Source: Candidatus Omnitrophota bacterium | Lineage (GTDB): Bacteria; Omnitrophota; Gorgyraeia; Gorgyraeales; Gorgyraeaceae | Assembly: GCA_030691625.1 (NCBI GenBank) | Contig: JAUYDX010000046.1 | Coordinates: 1-37,010, forward strand | Length of the DNA stretch: 37,010 nucleotides | Reading direction: 5' to 3' | In this document: in pieces, positions 26,580 to 34,889 of the stretch | How the letters are laid out: every line of letters starts with the position of its first letter | Position numbering within the stretch: the first letter of the stretch is position 1 | The notes under the pieces: generated by a model | Database searches by the model: none | What the model saw: only the letters and a program-made list of their open reading frames with translations | Told to the model about the DNA's origin: nothing | Program-made: the position numbers and the translations under genes

Positions 26580-27050
26580 TTAAAACGGCGGAGCCCATTT
26601 ACCCTTGGAAGCGGACTGCCATTTTACATGTCCTCCCACAAAAAGCATATTGCCGCCCTGGCCTTTGTGGTTCTCAGCCTTGTCGCAGGCTATTGCCTCG
26701 CCACTCTCGGCAGATTCTGTAAGCCCTGTTTTATATGCGTAATCTCCGCTGTCCGCGTTTTCAGGTATGCCTGTAGGGGCTGACGGGCATTTAAAAATCT
26801 CAAGGCTGTCAAGATATCCCCCGTCTACCAGTTCGTTAAGGGTTTTGGGGAATCTTTCCATATTATCTGTAGCGTATAAATGCAACGCTATGCTTATCTG
26901 TTTCAAATTATTCATACAGCTTGTGCGCCTGGCCCTTTCGCGCGCCTGGCCTATCGCAGGCAAAAGCATGCCTGCCAGTATACCTATAATAGCTATTACC
27001 ACCAATAACTCTATAAGGGTAAACCCGCGTTTTTTCAAGCTGACCTCCAT
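26580..27050 (-). CDS. Prepilin-type N-terminal cleavage/methylation protein (type II pseudopilin-like)
   Basis: [37 protein letters not shown]-terminal [10 protein letters not shown]. Confidence 0.9.
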   Translation of the reverse strand: MEVSLKKRGFTLIELLVVIAIIGILAGMLLPAIGQARERARRTSCMNNLKQISIALHLYATDNMERFPKTLNELVDGGYLDSLEIFKCPSAPTGIPENADSGDYAYKTGLTESAESGEAIACDKAENHKGQGGNMLFVGGHVKWQSASKGKWAPPF

Positions 27051-27703
27051 GGTTTATTCTTCTTTAAATACCACAATTCTTCTAATTTGTCAAGCAAAAC
27101 ATGGGCGACAAATGCCTTATTTTTCCGCTTTATTTTTGCAATATCCCAGAATCTATCTATGATATCTACGTCTAACTTATTGTCACCAAAAGGGTTATGG
27201 TATTTTGTAAACCTGTTTGCCACTATCATATCCAGTTTTTTAGCCCTGAGTTTTAACCTGGCATTTCTAACCAGGTTAGAGGTCTCTAAGTTAAATCCCA
27301 CAAATATCTTATGTTTCTTATGCCGAGCCAGCTCGCGCAGTATATCTTTATTGGGCGCCAGGTTAATAGAGATTTTTTTTGCCCTTTTTATCTTTTCCTT
27401 TGCAATTTTTTCTGCCTTAAAATCGCTTACCGCAGCGGCCATGATAAGGCAATCCGCGGTTTTTATCTCTTTCTTCAGGGCCTTTAATAAATCATCTGCT
27501 GTTTCGATAGGGATAAATTTATGGACCCTCGGAGGGATAAGACTTACAGGCCCGCTTACAAGAGTTACTCTATGTTTCCTCTTCAGGGCCTCTTCTGCTA
27601 TTTTATAACCCATGTGGCCTGTGGATCTGTTTGAAATAAACCTTACAGGGTCTATGGGTTCCTGGGTTGGGCCTGCGGTTATTATAATCCTGATAAACTT
27701 TTC
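27035..27703 (-). CDS. coaB: Phosphopantothenate--cysteine ligase (CoaB); N-terminal boundary uncertain
   Basis: Frame reads [42 protein letters not shown]...; the conserved N-terminus lies upstream of the first canonical start (27613). Confidence 0.85.
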   Translation of the reverse strand, partial: EKFIRIIITAGPTQEPIDPVRFISNRSTGHMGYKIAEEALKRKHRVTLVSGPVSLIPPRVHKFIPIETADDLLKALKKEIKTADCLIMAAAVSDFKAEKIAKEKIKRAKKISINLAPNKDILRELARHKKHKIFVGFNLETSNLVRNARLKLRAKKLDMIVANRFTKYHNPFGDNKLDVDIIDRFWDIAKIKRKNKAFVAHVLLDKLEELWYLKKNKPWRSA

Positions 27704-28227
27704 ACTTCCTTTATTATAATTTGTGGGTCCTGTATGTGGCCCATGCCGAGTTTACCGCATGCGAGACTGCCTTTTATAGGGCCTGTAAAATTAATCCCTG
27801 ATTTCTTAAGTTTTTGGATATTCTCCTGCGTGATTTTATTAGTATACATGCCTTCGTTCATCGCGGGCGCGAGCAATACCGGCGCCTTTGTGGCGCACAC
27901 AGCGCAGGTGAGCATGTCATCGCATATTCCGCTCGCGATCTTGGCTATGATATTCGCGGTGGCAGGTAAGACAGCTATACAGTCCGCAGCCTGGGCCAGC
28001 GATATATGCTCCACCTCCCACTCTTCAGGAGCCTTGAACATATCATGACTGATAACCTTGCCCCCTGAAACCGCCTGGAATAAAATCGGTTTTATAAATT
28101 CTTCCGCCTCTTTTGTCAGGACTACTGTTATCCGGGCTCCGAGTTTGCGCAGGCCGCTTATTACATCAAGCGCTTTGTAACACGCAACACTGCCAGTGAC
28201 GCCTATAATAATATTCTTTGTTTTCAT
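27682..28227 (-). CDS. coaC: Phosphopantothenoylcysteine decarboxylase (CoaC, flavoprotein)
   Basis: IIIGVTGSVACYKALDVISGLRK, LAPAMNEGMYTN, GSLACGKLGMGH. Confidence 0.93.
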   Translation of the reverse strand: MKTKNIIIGVTGSVACYKALDVISGLRKLGARITVVLTKEAEEFIKPILFQAVSGGKVISHDMFKAPEEWEVEHISLAQAADCIAVLPATANIIAKIASGICDDMLTCAVCATKAPVLLAPAMNEGMYTNKITQENIQKLKKSGINFTGPIKGSLACGKLGMGHIQDPQIIIKEVKSLSGL

Positions 28228-28252
28228 ATTTATTTCTGCGGCAGTCTTTAAA

Positions 28253-28453
28253 TTATTCTTTCGCTTTCGCCTTATATCCCACCTTGCCAGCGGCTATTTC
28301 TTCCAGGGCGATAGTGGAAATCTTGGTGGTAGAGGTATTGATTAATTTCTGGGCGCCGTTATTAAGCTCATTGGCCCTTCTGGCGGCAATAATAGCGAGC
28401 TTAAAAATACTTTCTGAATCCTTGAATATCCCGCTTATAGGCATATACGACAT
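28253..28453 (-). CDS. rpoZ: RNA polymerase omega subunit-like protein
   Basis: 66 aa; SIFKLAIIAARRANELNNGAQKLI...KISTIALEEIAAGKVGYK; located between gmk and coaC. Confidence 0.85.
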   Translation of the reverse strand: MSYMPISGIFKDSESIFKLAIIAARRANELNNGAQKLINTSTTKISTIALEEIAAGKVGYKAKAKE

Positions 28454-28468
28454 GTAAGCTCTCCTTTT

Positions 28469-29053
28469 TCAACGGTCTCGTTTTACTCTGCAGCGTTCTG
28501 CAACAATAATAGCCCTTAGGCTATCAAGGGCTGATTCCAGCCTGTTGTTAACTACAATATAATCGTACTTATCGCTGCGCGCTATCTCCTGCCTGGCGAT
28601 CTCCAGCCTTTTTTTAATCGCCTCTCTTGAATCTGTGGAGCGGTTTACAAGCCTTTCTCTCAGCATATCAAGAGATGGCGGCAGTATGAATATATACACA
28701 GCGTCTAATTTAAGCCGCTTGATCTTCATGGCGCCCTGGACATCTATGCTGAGTAACACATCGCTTCCCCTCTTCAGCATGTGCAATATATGTTTCTTGG
28801 GCGTGGCATAATATTCTCCAAAGACCTTTGCCCATTCCAGGAATTCCTTTCTCGCTAGGCGTTTCATGAACTCAGGTTTTTCAATAAAGATATAGTCTGT
28901 CCCGTCTTTCTCGCCTGGCCTGGGCGGCCTCGTGGTCATGGAAATAGACCTGTACAAACTGTCCACCAGTTCCACGAGCCTGGTGCAAAGAGTTGTCTTG
29001 CCTGAGCCTGACGGAGCTGATATTATAAAAAGGATCCCTTTTTTCTTTTTCAT
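28469..29053 (-). CDS. gmk: Guanylate kinase
   Basis: GILFIISAPSGSGKTTLC, TTRPPRPGEKDGTDYIFI. Confidence 0.96.
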   Translation of the reverse strand: MKKKKGILFIISAPSGSGKTTLCTRLVELVDSLYRSISMTTRPPRPGEKDGTDYIFIEKPEFMKRLARKEFLEWAKVFGEYYATPKKHILHMLKRGSDVLLSIDVQGAMKIKRLKLDAVYIFILPPSLDMLRERLVNRSTDSREAIKKRLEIARQEIARSDKYDYIVVNNRLESALDSLRAIIVAERCRVKRDR

Positions 29054-29928
29054 TCCACATTCTGCGCCTGTTCGCGCATCTTCTCGAGTTCGCTTTTTAT
29101 GTTAATGACCAGCCTGGATATCTTTATATCATTGGCCTTTGCGCCAAGGGTATTGACTTCCCTGTTGAGTTCCTGCAAAATAAAATCCAGTTTCCTGCCT
29201 GCCTCGTCCCCTGATTCAATCGCCTTTTTAAATCCGTCAATGTGGCTTTTAAAACGCGTGATCTCTTCTGACACATCGCATTGTCTGGCAAAGAGAGCCA
29301 GTTCTGTTTCCAGCCTGGCCTCGTCTATGGCCTTATCCTTTACAATATCCTTGATCCTGGAATCCAGCTTGTTTTTATATTCAATTACCACTGAAGGCGC
29401 CAGTTTTGACACGTCGTCAATATAGCCGGAGATGCTTTCAAGCCTCGCTGAAAAATCCTTATAAAGCGCCTTTCCTTCCTCAGCCCTCATCTTATTGCAC
29501 TCTCTGGCTGCGCCAGCCACGGCCTCTTTTACAGAAGCCCACACGCCCTCTACATCAATATCCTCCTCGCTATGCACGATCACGTCAGAAAAAGAAAGTA
29601 TGTGAGACAACCCTATCTCCTCTTTTATGCCCGCCCTTTTTTTGATCTCTCCCAGGATCTTTTTATACTTATCTATCGCTTTTTTATCCAGCGTTATAGC
29701 CGCGCCATTCTTTTCTGATGCGCGGTGCGAAAGAAATAAATTCACCTTGCCTCTTTTTATGTCCTTACGCAAAAGCTCTTTTATCCTGTCTTCCAGAGGC
29801 ATAATGCTGGACGGCGTCTTGGCTGAAAAATCAAAATACCTGTGATTTACAGCGCGTATCTCGGCTGTAAACACTCCAAGCTTATTCTTTGCCTCGCCTT
29901 TTCCAAATCCTGTCATGCTTTTTATCAT
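29050..29928 (-). CDS. yicC: YicC family protein
   Basis: MIKSMTGFGKGEA...AEIRAVNHRYFDFS; C-terminal GRKLDFILQELNREVNTLGAKAND. Confidence 0.95.
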   Translation of the reverse strand: MIKSMTGFGKGEAKNKLGVFTAEIRAVNHRYFDFSAKTPSSIMPLEDRIKELLRKDIKRGKVNLFLSHRASEKNGAAITLDKKAIDKYKKILGEIKKRAGIKEEIGLSHILSFSDVIVHSEEDIDVEGVWASVKEAVAGAARECNKMRAEEGKALYKDFSARLESISGYIDDVSKLAPSVVIEYKNKLDSRIKDIVKDKAIDEARLETELALFARQCDVSEEITRFKSHIDGFKKAIESGDEAGRKLDFILQELNREVNTLGAKANDIKISRLVINIKSELEKMREQAQNVE

Positions 29929-29930
29929 AT

Positions 29931-30434
29931 TTACGCCCAGATTTTTTTCTTTTGCTTTTCAACTGCCACTGTTTTTGTCGGGTAAAGGTCCACGATTATC
30001 TCATCAGGCTCAAACCAGAGTTTTATCTCCCTTTCTGCCTCAGATTCATTGGATGAGGTATGCAAAACATTCTCATAAAGCCCCTTTGTGGTAATCCTGC
30101 CGTAAGCGCCTCGTATAGTCGTGGGGTCAGCCTCTTCGGGGTTTGTGGAGCCTGCGAGCTGCCTTACTTTGGTCAGGGCATCCTCGCCCCAGTAAACCAT
30201 TGCCATAACCTTTTTTCTGTCGTGCAGAGTACCCTGGATATACTGGATAAGCTCTTCAAAAAAAGGCTTGTCTTTCATGTGTTTATAATGTTCCATTGCC
30301 AGTTCCCGCGACACGCGCACCATTTTCGCTGCCACTATTTCAAGTTTTGTCTCAGCGAGCCTGGTAAGAATATTTCCTGTTAAAGATTTTTTTAACCCAT
30401 CTGGTTTAATAAGTATTAATGCTTGCTGATTCAT
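29931..30434 (-). CDS. ndk: Nucleoside diphosphate kinase
   Basis: ALILIKPDGLKKSLTGNIL, TIRGAYGRI..NVLHTSSNESEAEREIKLWF. Confidence 0.92.
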   Translation of the reverse strand: MNQQALILIKPDGLKKSLTGNILTRLAETKLEIVAAKMVRVSRELAMEHYKHMKDKPFFEELIQYIQGTLHDRKKVMAMVYWGEDALTKVRQLAGSTNPEEADPTTIRGAYGRITTKGLYENVLHTSSNESEAEREIKLWFEPDEIIVDLYPTKTVAVEKQKKKIWA

Positions 30435-30465
30435 GTCTCCCCCGTGCGTGGCACCAGTAATTGTG

Positions 30466-31335
30466 CTATCTCTTTGATTTTAAAAGAGTTATAACTCTTT
30501 GCATATCCGTATCAGAGTAAAACTCTATCTCTATCTTGCCGCCTTTTTTAGCCTTATGGATCCTGACTTTTGTCCCAAAGATTTCTCTTAATTCCTGTTC
30601 CAGGGCTTTAAGGTCTGGGTCTTCTATCAATGCCTTTGTCTTAGATTTCTGCGTTGACATCTTTTTTGCGTAACTCTCTGTGTCTCTTACAGATAGGTCG
30701 TCTTTTATAACCTTGGTGCACAGCCTCATTTGCTCTGATTCTTTGGTTAAACTAAGCATTGCCCTGGCATGGCCCATTGAAATTGTTCCACGTGAAACAT
30801 ATTCCTGAACCTTGGCAGGCAGGTTTAAAAGCCTGGTGATATTCGCGACAGTTGTCCTGTCTTTACCTATAGTATCAGCTACCTTTTCCTGGGTTATATT
30901 AAATTCGTCCTGCAGTCTTTTATATGCCTTTGCCTGGTCAATGGGATTCAGGTTTTCGCGCTGGATATTTTCTATAATGGAAAGTTCTAAAGAATCCAGG
31001 TCTGTGGCGTCTTTTATAATAGCTGGTATCTCTTTATACCCTAGCTTTTTCGCTGCCCTGAACCGTCTTTCCCCTGCTATAAGCTCGTATTCGTTATCTT
31101 TTAAGCGCACTAAAACCGGCTGGATAAAGCCCTTCTCTTTTATAGAGGCTGCCAAATCATCCAGGCTAGTCTGGTTAAAATCTTCTCTTGGCTGATACTT
31201 ATTTGCCCTGATCTTGTCTACAGGGATATTTCTTACCCCCTGCTGGATATTTGATTCAAATATCTGCATGCTGTCAGTTGTCTTTGTTTCAGGTATCAGG
31301 GCTGCTAAGCCTCTACCGAGAACTCTTTTTTCCAT
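30466..31335 (-). CDS. parB: Chromosome partitioning protein ParB/Spo0J
   Basis: RGLAALIPE, YELIAGERRFRAAKKLGYKEIPAII, ENIQRENLNPIDQAKAY. Confidence 0.96.
   Translation of the reverse strand: MEKRVLGRGLAALIPETKTTDSMQIFESNIQQGVRNIPVDKIRANKYQPREDFNQTSLDDLAASIKEKGFIQPVLVRLKDNEYELIAGERRFRAAKKLGYKEIPAIIKDATDLDSLELSIIENIQRENLNPIDQAKAYKRLQDEFNITQEKVADTIGKDRTTVANITRLLNLPAKVQEYVSRGTISMGHARAMLSLTKESEQMRLCTKVIKDDLSVRDTESYAKKMSTQKSKTKALIEDPDLKALEQELREIFGTKVRIHKAKKGGKIEIEFYSDTDMQRVITLLKSKR
30784..30799. promoter_or_regulatory. parS site inside parB
   Basis: TGTTCCACGTGAAACA, match to consensus TGTTNCACGTGAAACA. Confidence 0.93.
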
Positions 31336-32117
31336 GCCTCTTCTCCTCCCAGTACAGCTGGTTCGCCAAGTATCTCATTGGCTAAAGAAAGATATGTCCT
31401 GGCGCCTATTGAATGCTTATCATAAAGATGGATGGGCTGGCCAAAGCCAGGCGCCTCACTCAATTTTATACTACGCGGTATTATAGTCTTAAACACCTTA
31501 TCCTTAAAAAATCGCTTTGCTTCATCTATGACCTCAGATGTAAGATTAGTCCTGTAATCAGCCATTGTCAATAAAACCCCTTGTATCTCCAGGTCTTTAT
31601 TAAGGTTTTCCCGCACCAGATTAACTGTATTGAGGAGCTGGCTCAGGCCTTCTAAGGCATAATATTCACATTGTATTGGGATCAGCACAGAATTACACGC
31701 TGCAAGGCTATTTATAGTCAATATACCTAAAGATGGCGGCGAATCTATAAGGACAAAATCAAACTCATTTACAGCGTCTTTGAGGGCGTTTTTAAGCTTA
31801 TATTCCCTATTCATAAAGCTTACCAGCTCTATTTCAGCGCCTGAAAGATGGATATTCGAAGGTATTATCTTTAAATTAGGCAGGCTTGCTTCCAGCATAA
31901 CTTCAGATGGTTTAAGGCTATTTATCAGGAAGTCGTATGTACTTTTTTCTATTTTTGACTTGTCAATACCAAGGCCGCTGGTAGCGTTTGCCTGAGGGTC
32001 CAGATCTATTATTAATACATTTTTACCTTTATGGGCAAGATAATACCCTAGATTAACTACTGTAGTAGTTTTACCAACCCCGCCTTTCTGATTACATACT
32101 GAAATTACCTTAGCCAT
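31305..32117 (-). CDS. parA: Chromosome partitioning ATPase ParA/Soj
   Basis: AKVISVCNQKGGVGKTTTVVNLGYYLA; the track start MFHVEHFLM is parS-derived. Confidence 0.96.
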   Translation of the reverse strand: MAKVISVCNQKGGVGKTTTVVNLGYYLAHKGKNVLIIDLDPQANATSGLGIDKSKIEKSTYDFLINSLKPSEVMLEASLPNLKIIPSNIHLSGAEIELVSFMNREYKLKNALKDAVNEFDFVLIDSPPSLGILTINSLAACNSVLIPIQCEYYALEGLSQLLNTVNLVRENLNKDLEIQGVLLTMADYRTNLTSEVIDEAKRFFKDKVFKTIIPRSIKLSEAPGFGQPIHLYDKHSIGARTYLSLANEILGEPAVLGGEEAWKKEFSVEA

Positions 32118-32124
32118 AAGAAAA

Positions 32125-32140
32125 TGTTCCACGTGGAACA
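32125..32140. promoter_or_regulatory. parS site upstream of parA
   Basis: TGTTCCACGTGGAACA perfect palindrome, one mismatch to consensus. Confidence 0.88.
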
Positions 32141-32151
32141 TTTTGAATCCG

Positions 32152-32195
32152 ATAACCGTATCATAACCGTATCACTACCATATCACGACCGTATC
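32152..32195. repeat. Tandem repeat, 4 x 11 bp
   Basis: ATAACCGTATC ATAACCGTATC ACTACCATATC ACGACCGTATC. Confidence 0.9.
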
Positions 32196-32398
32196 TTTGT
32201 TACTCTAACCTTAGCTAATTTAACGCCTTGCATACTAAATAAACCTCTGTTCTCTTCTCTGAGAACAGATACCTTGACCTGAGAACGCTTGGCATTTAAT
32301 TTTGATAAGGCTGCTTTTATAGCTTCCTGGGCAGTTTTTCCCTCTACCTCGATCTCATCCTGATTAATTATATGAATTTTATGCTCCATAAATATCAC
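32183..32398 (-). CDS. Jag_N domain-only protein (lacks the KH and R3H domains of Jag/KhpB)
   Basis: IEVEGKTAQEAIKAALSKLNAKRSQVKVSVLREENRGLFSMQGVKLAKVRV; placed after yidC. Confidence 0.85.
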   Translation of the reverse strand: MIFMEHKIHIINQDEIEVEGKTAQEAIKAALSKLNAKRSQVKVSVLREENRGLFSMQGVKLAKVRVTKIRS

Positions 32399-33972
32399 GC
32401 GGCTTTCCTGAACATGAAAAATTGCATAGAGCTGGTAACTAACGTGCTTGTAAGCCAGTACAATACCAGCCCTGATGGTAAAGAATAAAATATAAACCCA
32501 AACATAACAGGCATGATGTTTGTTATGAGTTTTTGCTGCTCTGTCTGGCCAGCGCCTGTTGTGGATTGGGATATCTTCTGCTGTAATATCATAGCACCTA
32601 TCATTAAAATTGGCAATAGATTTATGGAATTACCCAGGAAAGGTATGCTGGACTCCAAGTGAAAAAACGCGTCAGGCATTGAAAGATCCTTGATCCAGAG
32701 AAATGTCGCGTTCTTTAATTCCACTGATCTGGACAGGGTATTGTAAAGCGCTATGAAGACCGGCATCTGTAACACCATAGGTAAACATCCGCTCATGGGA
32801 TTCACATTATACCGTCGGTAAAGTTCCATTATTTCCTTATTCAGCTTTGTGGGATTGTCTTTATGTTCCTGGCGGACCTTTTCTATGTGAGGCTGGAGCC
32901 CCTGCATCTTCTGCATGGATTTAAGGCTCTTGAATGTGAGCGGGTATAAAAATAAATTTATGCAGACTGTGAGTAAAAGTATTGCCACGCCATAGTTATG
33001 GCAAAGAGAATAGAAGAACTGGAGGATCGAGAGAAGTATCAGGCTTATGCTTGTAAGAAATCCGAAATTAAGCGCCTTTGTAAAATTCGGATCGATGCTT
33101 TCAAGCTCTTTGATCTCCATTGGCCCGATATAAAAATTTATTTTATACGACCGGGCCTCGCCAGGGGAAAGCTTTTCATCCTCTACGATAAAACCTATAG
33201 CAGGCTCTCCTGAAATATTTTTAGTAAACACGCCTTTGGGAATAAAGTCAGGCCTTGCTATCACTGCGTAGTATTTATTTTTTAGCGCTACCCAATCTGT
33301 ATCATTTTTATATAACCTGTTGTAATCCAACAGTTTATTGCCGGTAAGCTTTTTGACGCTATTGTCCTTATAATGTATATCAGATTCTATGTATCTGGTT
33401 TCCATTATTTCTTTTTTTGACATATTGGAGCCTGTGACTATATCAAACGATACGTCCTGAGAAACATTGGTCTTATTGGTGATTTTTATAATTGCGGTCA
33501 TGCCGTATTTCCCGTCTACAAAAGAAATGGTTTTTTCCAGTTTCAGCTCGCTTGTTTCCAGAGACATCTTTTTTGCATCGCTATATATTGTAAAGGGTTG
33601 GGAAGAGACCCCAGCCAATGCAGCCTTGCCGTCTATAGATAGGATCCCGGCTGATTGTGTGGCATTTGAAATAAGTTCAATATCAGTCTTTCTTTTAGCA
33701 TCCTTTACAACTATCCTGCTTATAGAGCCGCCTATATTAAGCAGGCCCAAGTCGTATTTATCTGTTGATATATTTTTTACCTGGGCGTTTGAGGGAAGGG
33801 CTTTAACAGGCTCTGGCTCGCTTATTTTAGTTTCTGTAACTATTTGTTTTTGAATAGGTTGTATCTTTTGGCTGGAGTTTGCCAGATCAGGATTTATCTT
33901 GGCTAGTATCATAGGATATGCCAGTATTACTGCTATTGATAAAGTAACTGCTATTAAAACTTTCTTGTCCAT
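32395..33972 (-). CDS. yidC: Membrane protein insertase YidC
   Basis: MDKKVLIAVTLSIAVILAYP; NYGVAILLLTVCINLFLYPLTFKSLKSMQKMQGLQPHIEKVR. Confidence 0.96.
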   Translation of the reverse strand: MDKKVLIAVTLSIAVILAYPMILAKINPDLANSSQKIQPIQKQIVTETKISEPEPVKALPSNAQVKNISTDKYDLGLLNIGGSISRIVVKDAKRKTDIELISNATQSAGILSIDGKAALAGVSSQPFTIYSDAKKMSLETSELKLEKTISFVDGKYGMTAIIKITNKTNVSQDVSFDIVTGSNMSKKEIMETRYIESDIHYKDNSVKKLTGNKLLDYNRLYKNDTDWVALKNKYYAVIARPDFIPKGVFTKNISGEPAIGFIVEDEKLSPGEARSYKINFYIGPMEIKELESIDPNFTKALNFGFLTSISLILLSILQFFYSLCHNYGVAILLLTVCINLFLYPLTFKSLKSMQKMQGLQPHIEKVRQEHKDNPTKLNKEIMELYRRYNVNPMSGCLPMVLQMPVFIALYNTLSRSVELKNATFLWIKDLSMPDAFFHLESSIPFLGNSINLLPILMIGAMILQQKISQSTTGAGQTEQQKLITNIMPVMFGFIFYSLPSGLVLYWLTSTLVTSSMQFFMFRKAA

Positions 33973-33990
33973 TGTTCTCCTTTTGCTAAC

Positions 33991-34212
33991 CTATTTAGAT
34001 ACGTATGGGTCAAAACCGCCTGCTGACAAAGGATTACAACGCATAATCCTTGCCAGGCCTTTTAATAGGCCCTTAAAAATTCCTTTATCTTCCACTGCCA
34101 TAATCGTGTACTGGGAACAGGTGGGATGGAACCTACATTGACATAACATTAATGAAGATATATAGTTATGATAAAATTTTATACTATTTATCAGTATATT
34201 TTTTAAAAACAT
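33991..34212 (-). CDS. yidD: Membrane protein insertion efficiency factor YidD
   Basis: [58 protein letters not shown]-like. Confidence 0.95.
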   Translation of the reverse strand: [73 protein letters not shown]

Positions 34213-34558
34213 CGTGTATTTCTCTTTCTATGGCAGTTGACAGGGTAGATTGGTTTACCTTGGTAGCAACAATAACAATATCAAAACCCGTAGGTAAAAT
34301 ACGCTTTGTATTCCTGTATGCCTCTCTGAGTATTCTTCTGATCCTGTTCCTTAATACAGATTTTTTCTGATGCAAACTCTTCTTGCAGATAAAAGCCGCG
34401 CGATTTGTAGGGGACGGTTTCAAACCGTCCCCTACAGCTTTTTTTAAGATATAAATATTAACTGACCTGGCCCTATGGAAAACGCCATTATCCAGAACAG
34501 CCTTTATAGCGTCGTTTTTCTTCAGGCGCTCTTTTAACGGAAAAGAGTTCAGGCCCAT
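34184..34558 (-). CDS. rnpA: Ribonuclease P protein component
   Basis: FPLKERLKKNDAIKAVLDNG...SVLRNRIRRILREAYR; carries an in-frame family C element. Confidence 0.92.
   Translation of the reverse strand: MGLNSFPLKERLKKNDAIKAVLDNGVFHRARSVNIYILKKAVGDGLKPSPTNRAAFICKKSLHQKKSVLRNRIRRILREAYRNTKRILPTGFDIVIVATKVNQSTLSTAIEREIHDVFKKYTDK
34407..34435. repeat. Family C palindromic element, copy C3 (29 nt, 14-1-14), inside rnpA
   Basis: GTAGGGGACGGTTT-C-AAACCGTCCCCTAC. Confidence 0.93.
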
Positions 34559-34695
34559 CAATGAGTAAGTTTGTGTCTGCCTTTTTGTCGTCGGCGTTTA
34601 AGGACTTTTCTGCCTGTGGAAGATGCCATTCTAGCTCTGAATCCGTGTTTGCGTTTGCCTTTTAAAAGGCTCTTGCGGGTAAGGTGTTTTTTCAT
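34558..34695 (-). CDS. rpmH: 50S ribosomal protein L34
   Basis: [45 protein letters not shown]; absent from the ORF track because of its length. Confidence 0.96.
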   Translation of the reverse strand: MKKHLTRKSLLKGKRKHGFRARMASSTGRKVLKRRRQKGRHKLTH

Positions 34696-34723
34696 TGTAT
34701 TTTCTCCAAATTTAGATTTACGT

Positions 34724-34751
34724 ATTATAGCACATCGCCCTTACCCGTCAA
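34724..34751 (-). promoter_or_regulatory. Predicted promoter for the rpmH operon
   Basis: Minus strand TTGACG (34746..34751) - 16 nt - TATAAT (34724..34729). Confidence 0.65.
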
Positions 34752-34837
34752 GGACAAAATCAGGTTATGGGGACGCCGAGCCAGTACGGGACAAGCGTTT
34801 GTTAGAAGGCCTGCCAGGGCTGGCAAAAAGATTTAAC

Positions 34838-34866
34838 TTGAAAACGAAACCGTGAGTTGCTATAAT
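34838..34866 (+). promoter_or_regulatory. Predicted dnaA promoter
   Basis: TTGAAA (34838..34843) - 17 nt - TATAAT (34861..34866). Confidence 0.65.
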
Positions 34867-34886
34867 TGTGGAAAACTTGTGGATAG
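34867..34886. promoter_or_regulatory. DnaA-box-like sites overlapping the dnaA transcription start
   Basis: TGTGGAAAA and TGTGGATAG (consensus TGTGGATAA). Confidence 0.5.
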
Positions 34887-34889
34887 ATT

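Noticed and set aside
26772-26786. GTAGGGGCTGACGG in the pseudopilin gene, resembling a family C arm
   Set aside because: No complementary second arm nearby; treated as chance similarity.
32118-32141. Track start of parA (MFHVEHFLM)
   Set aside because: The extra residues are a translation of the parS palindrome; MAKVISVCNQKGG is the expected ParA start.
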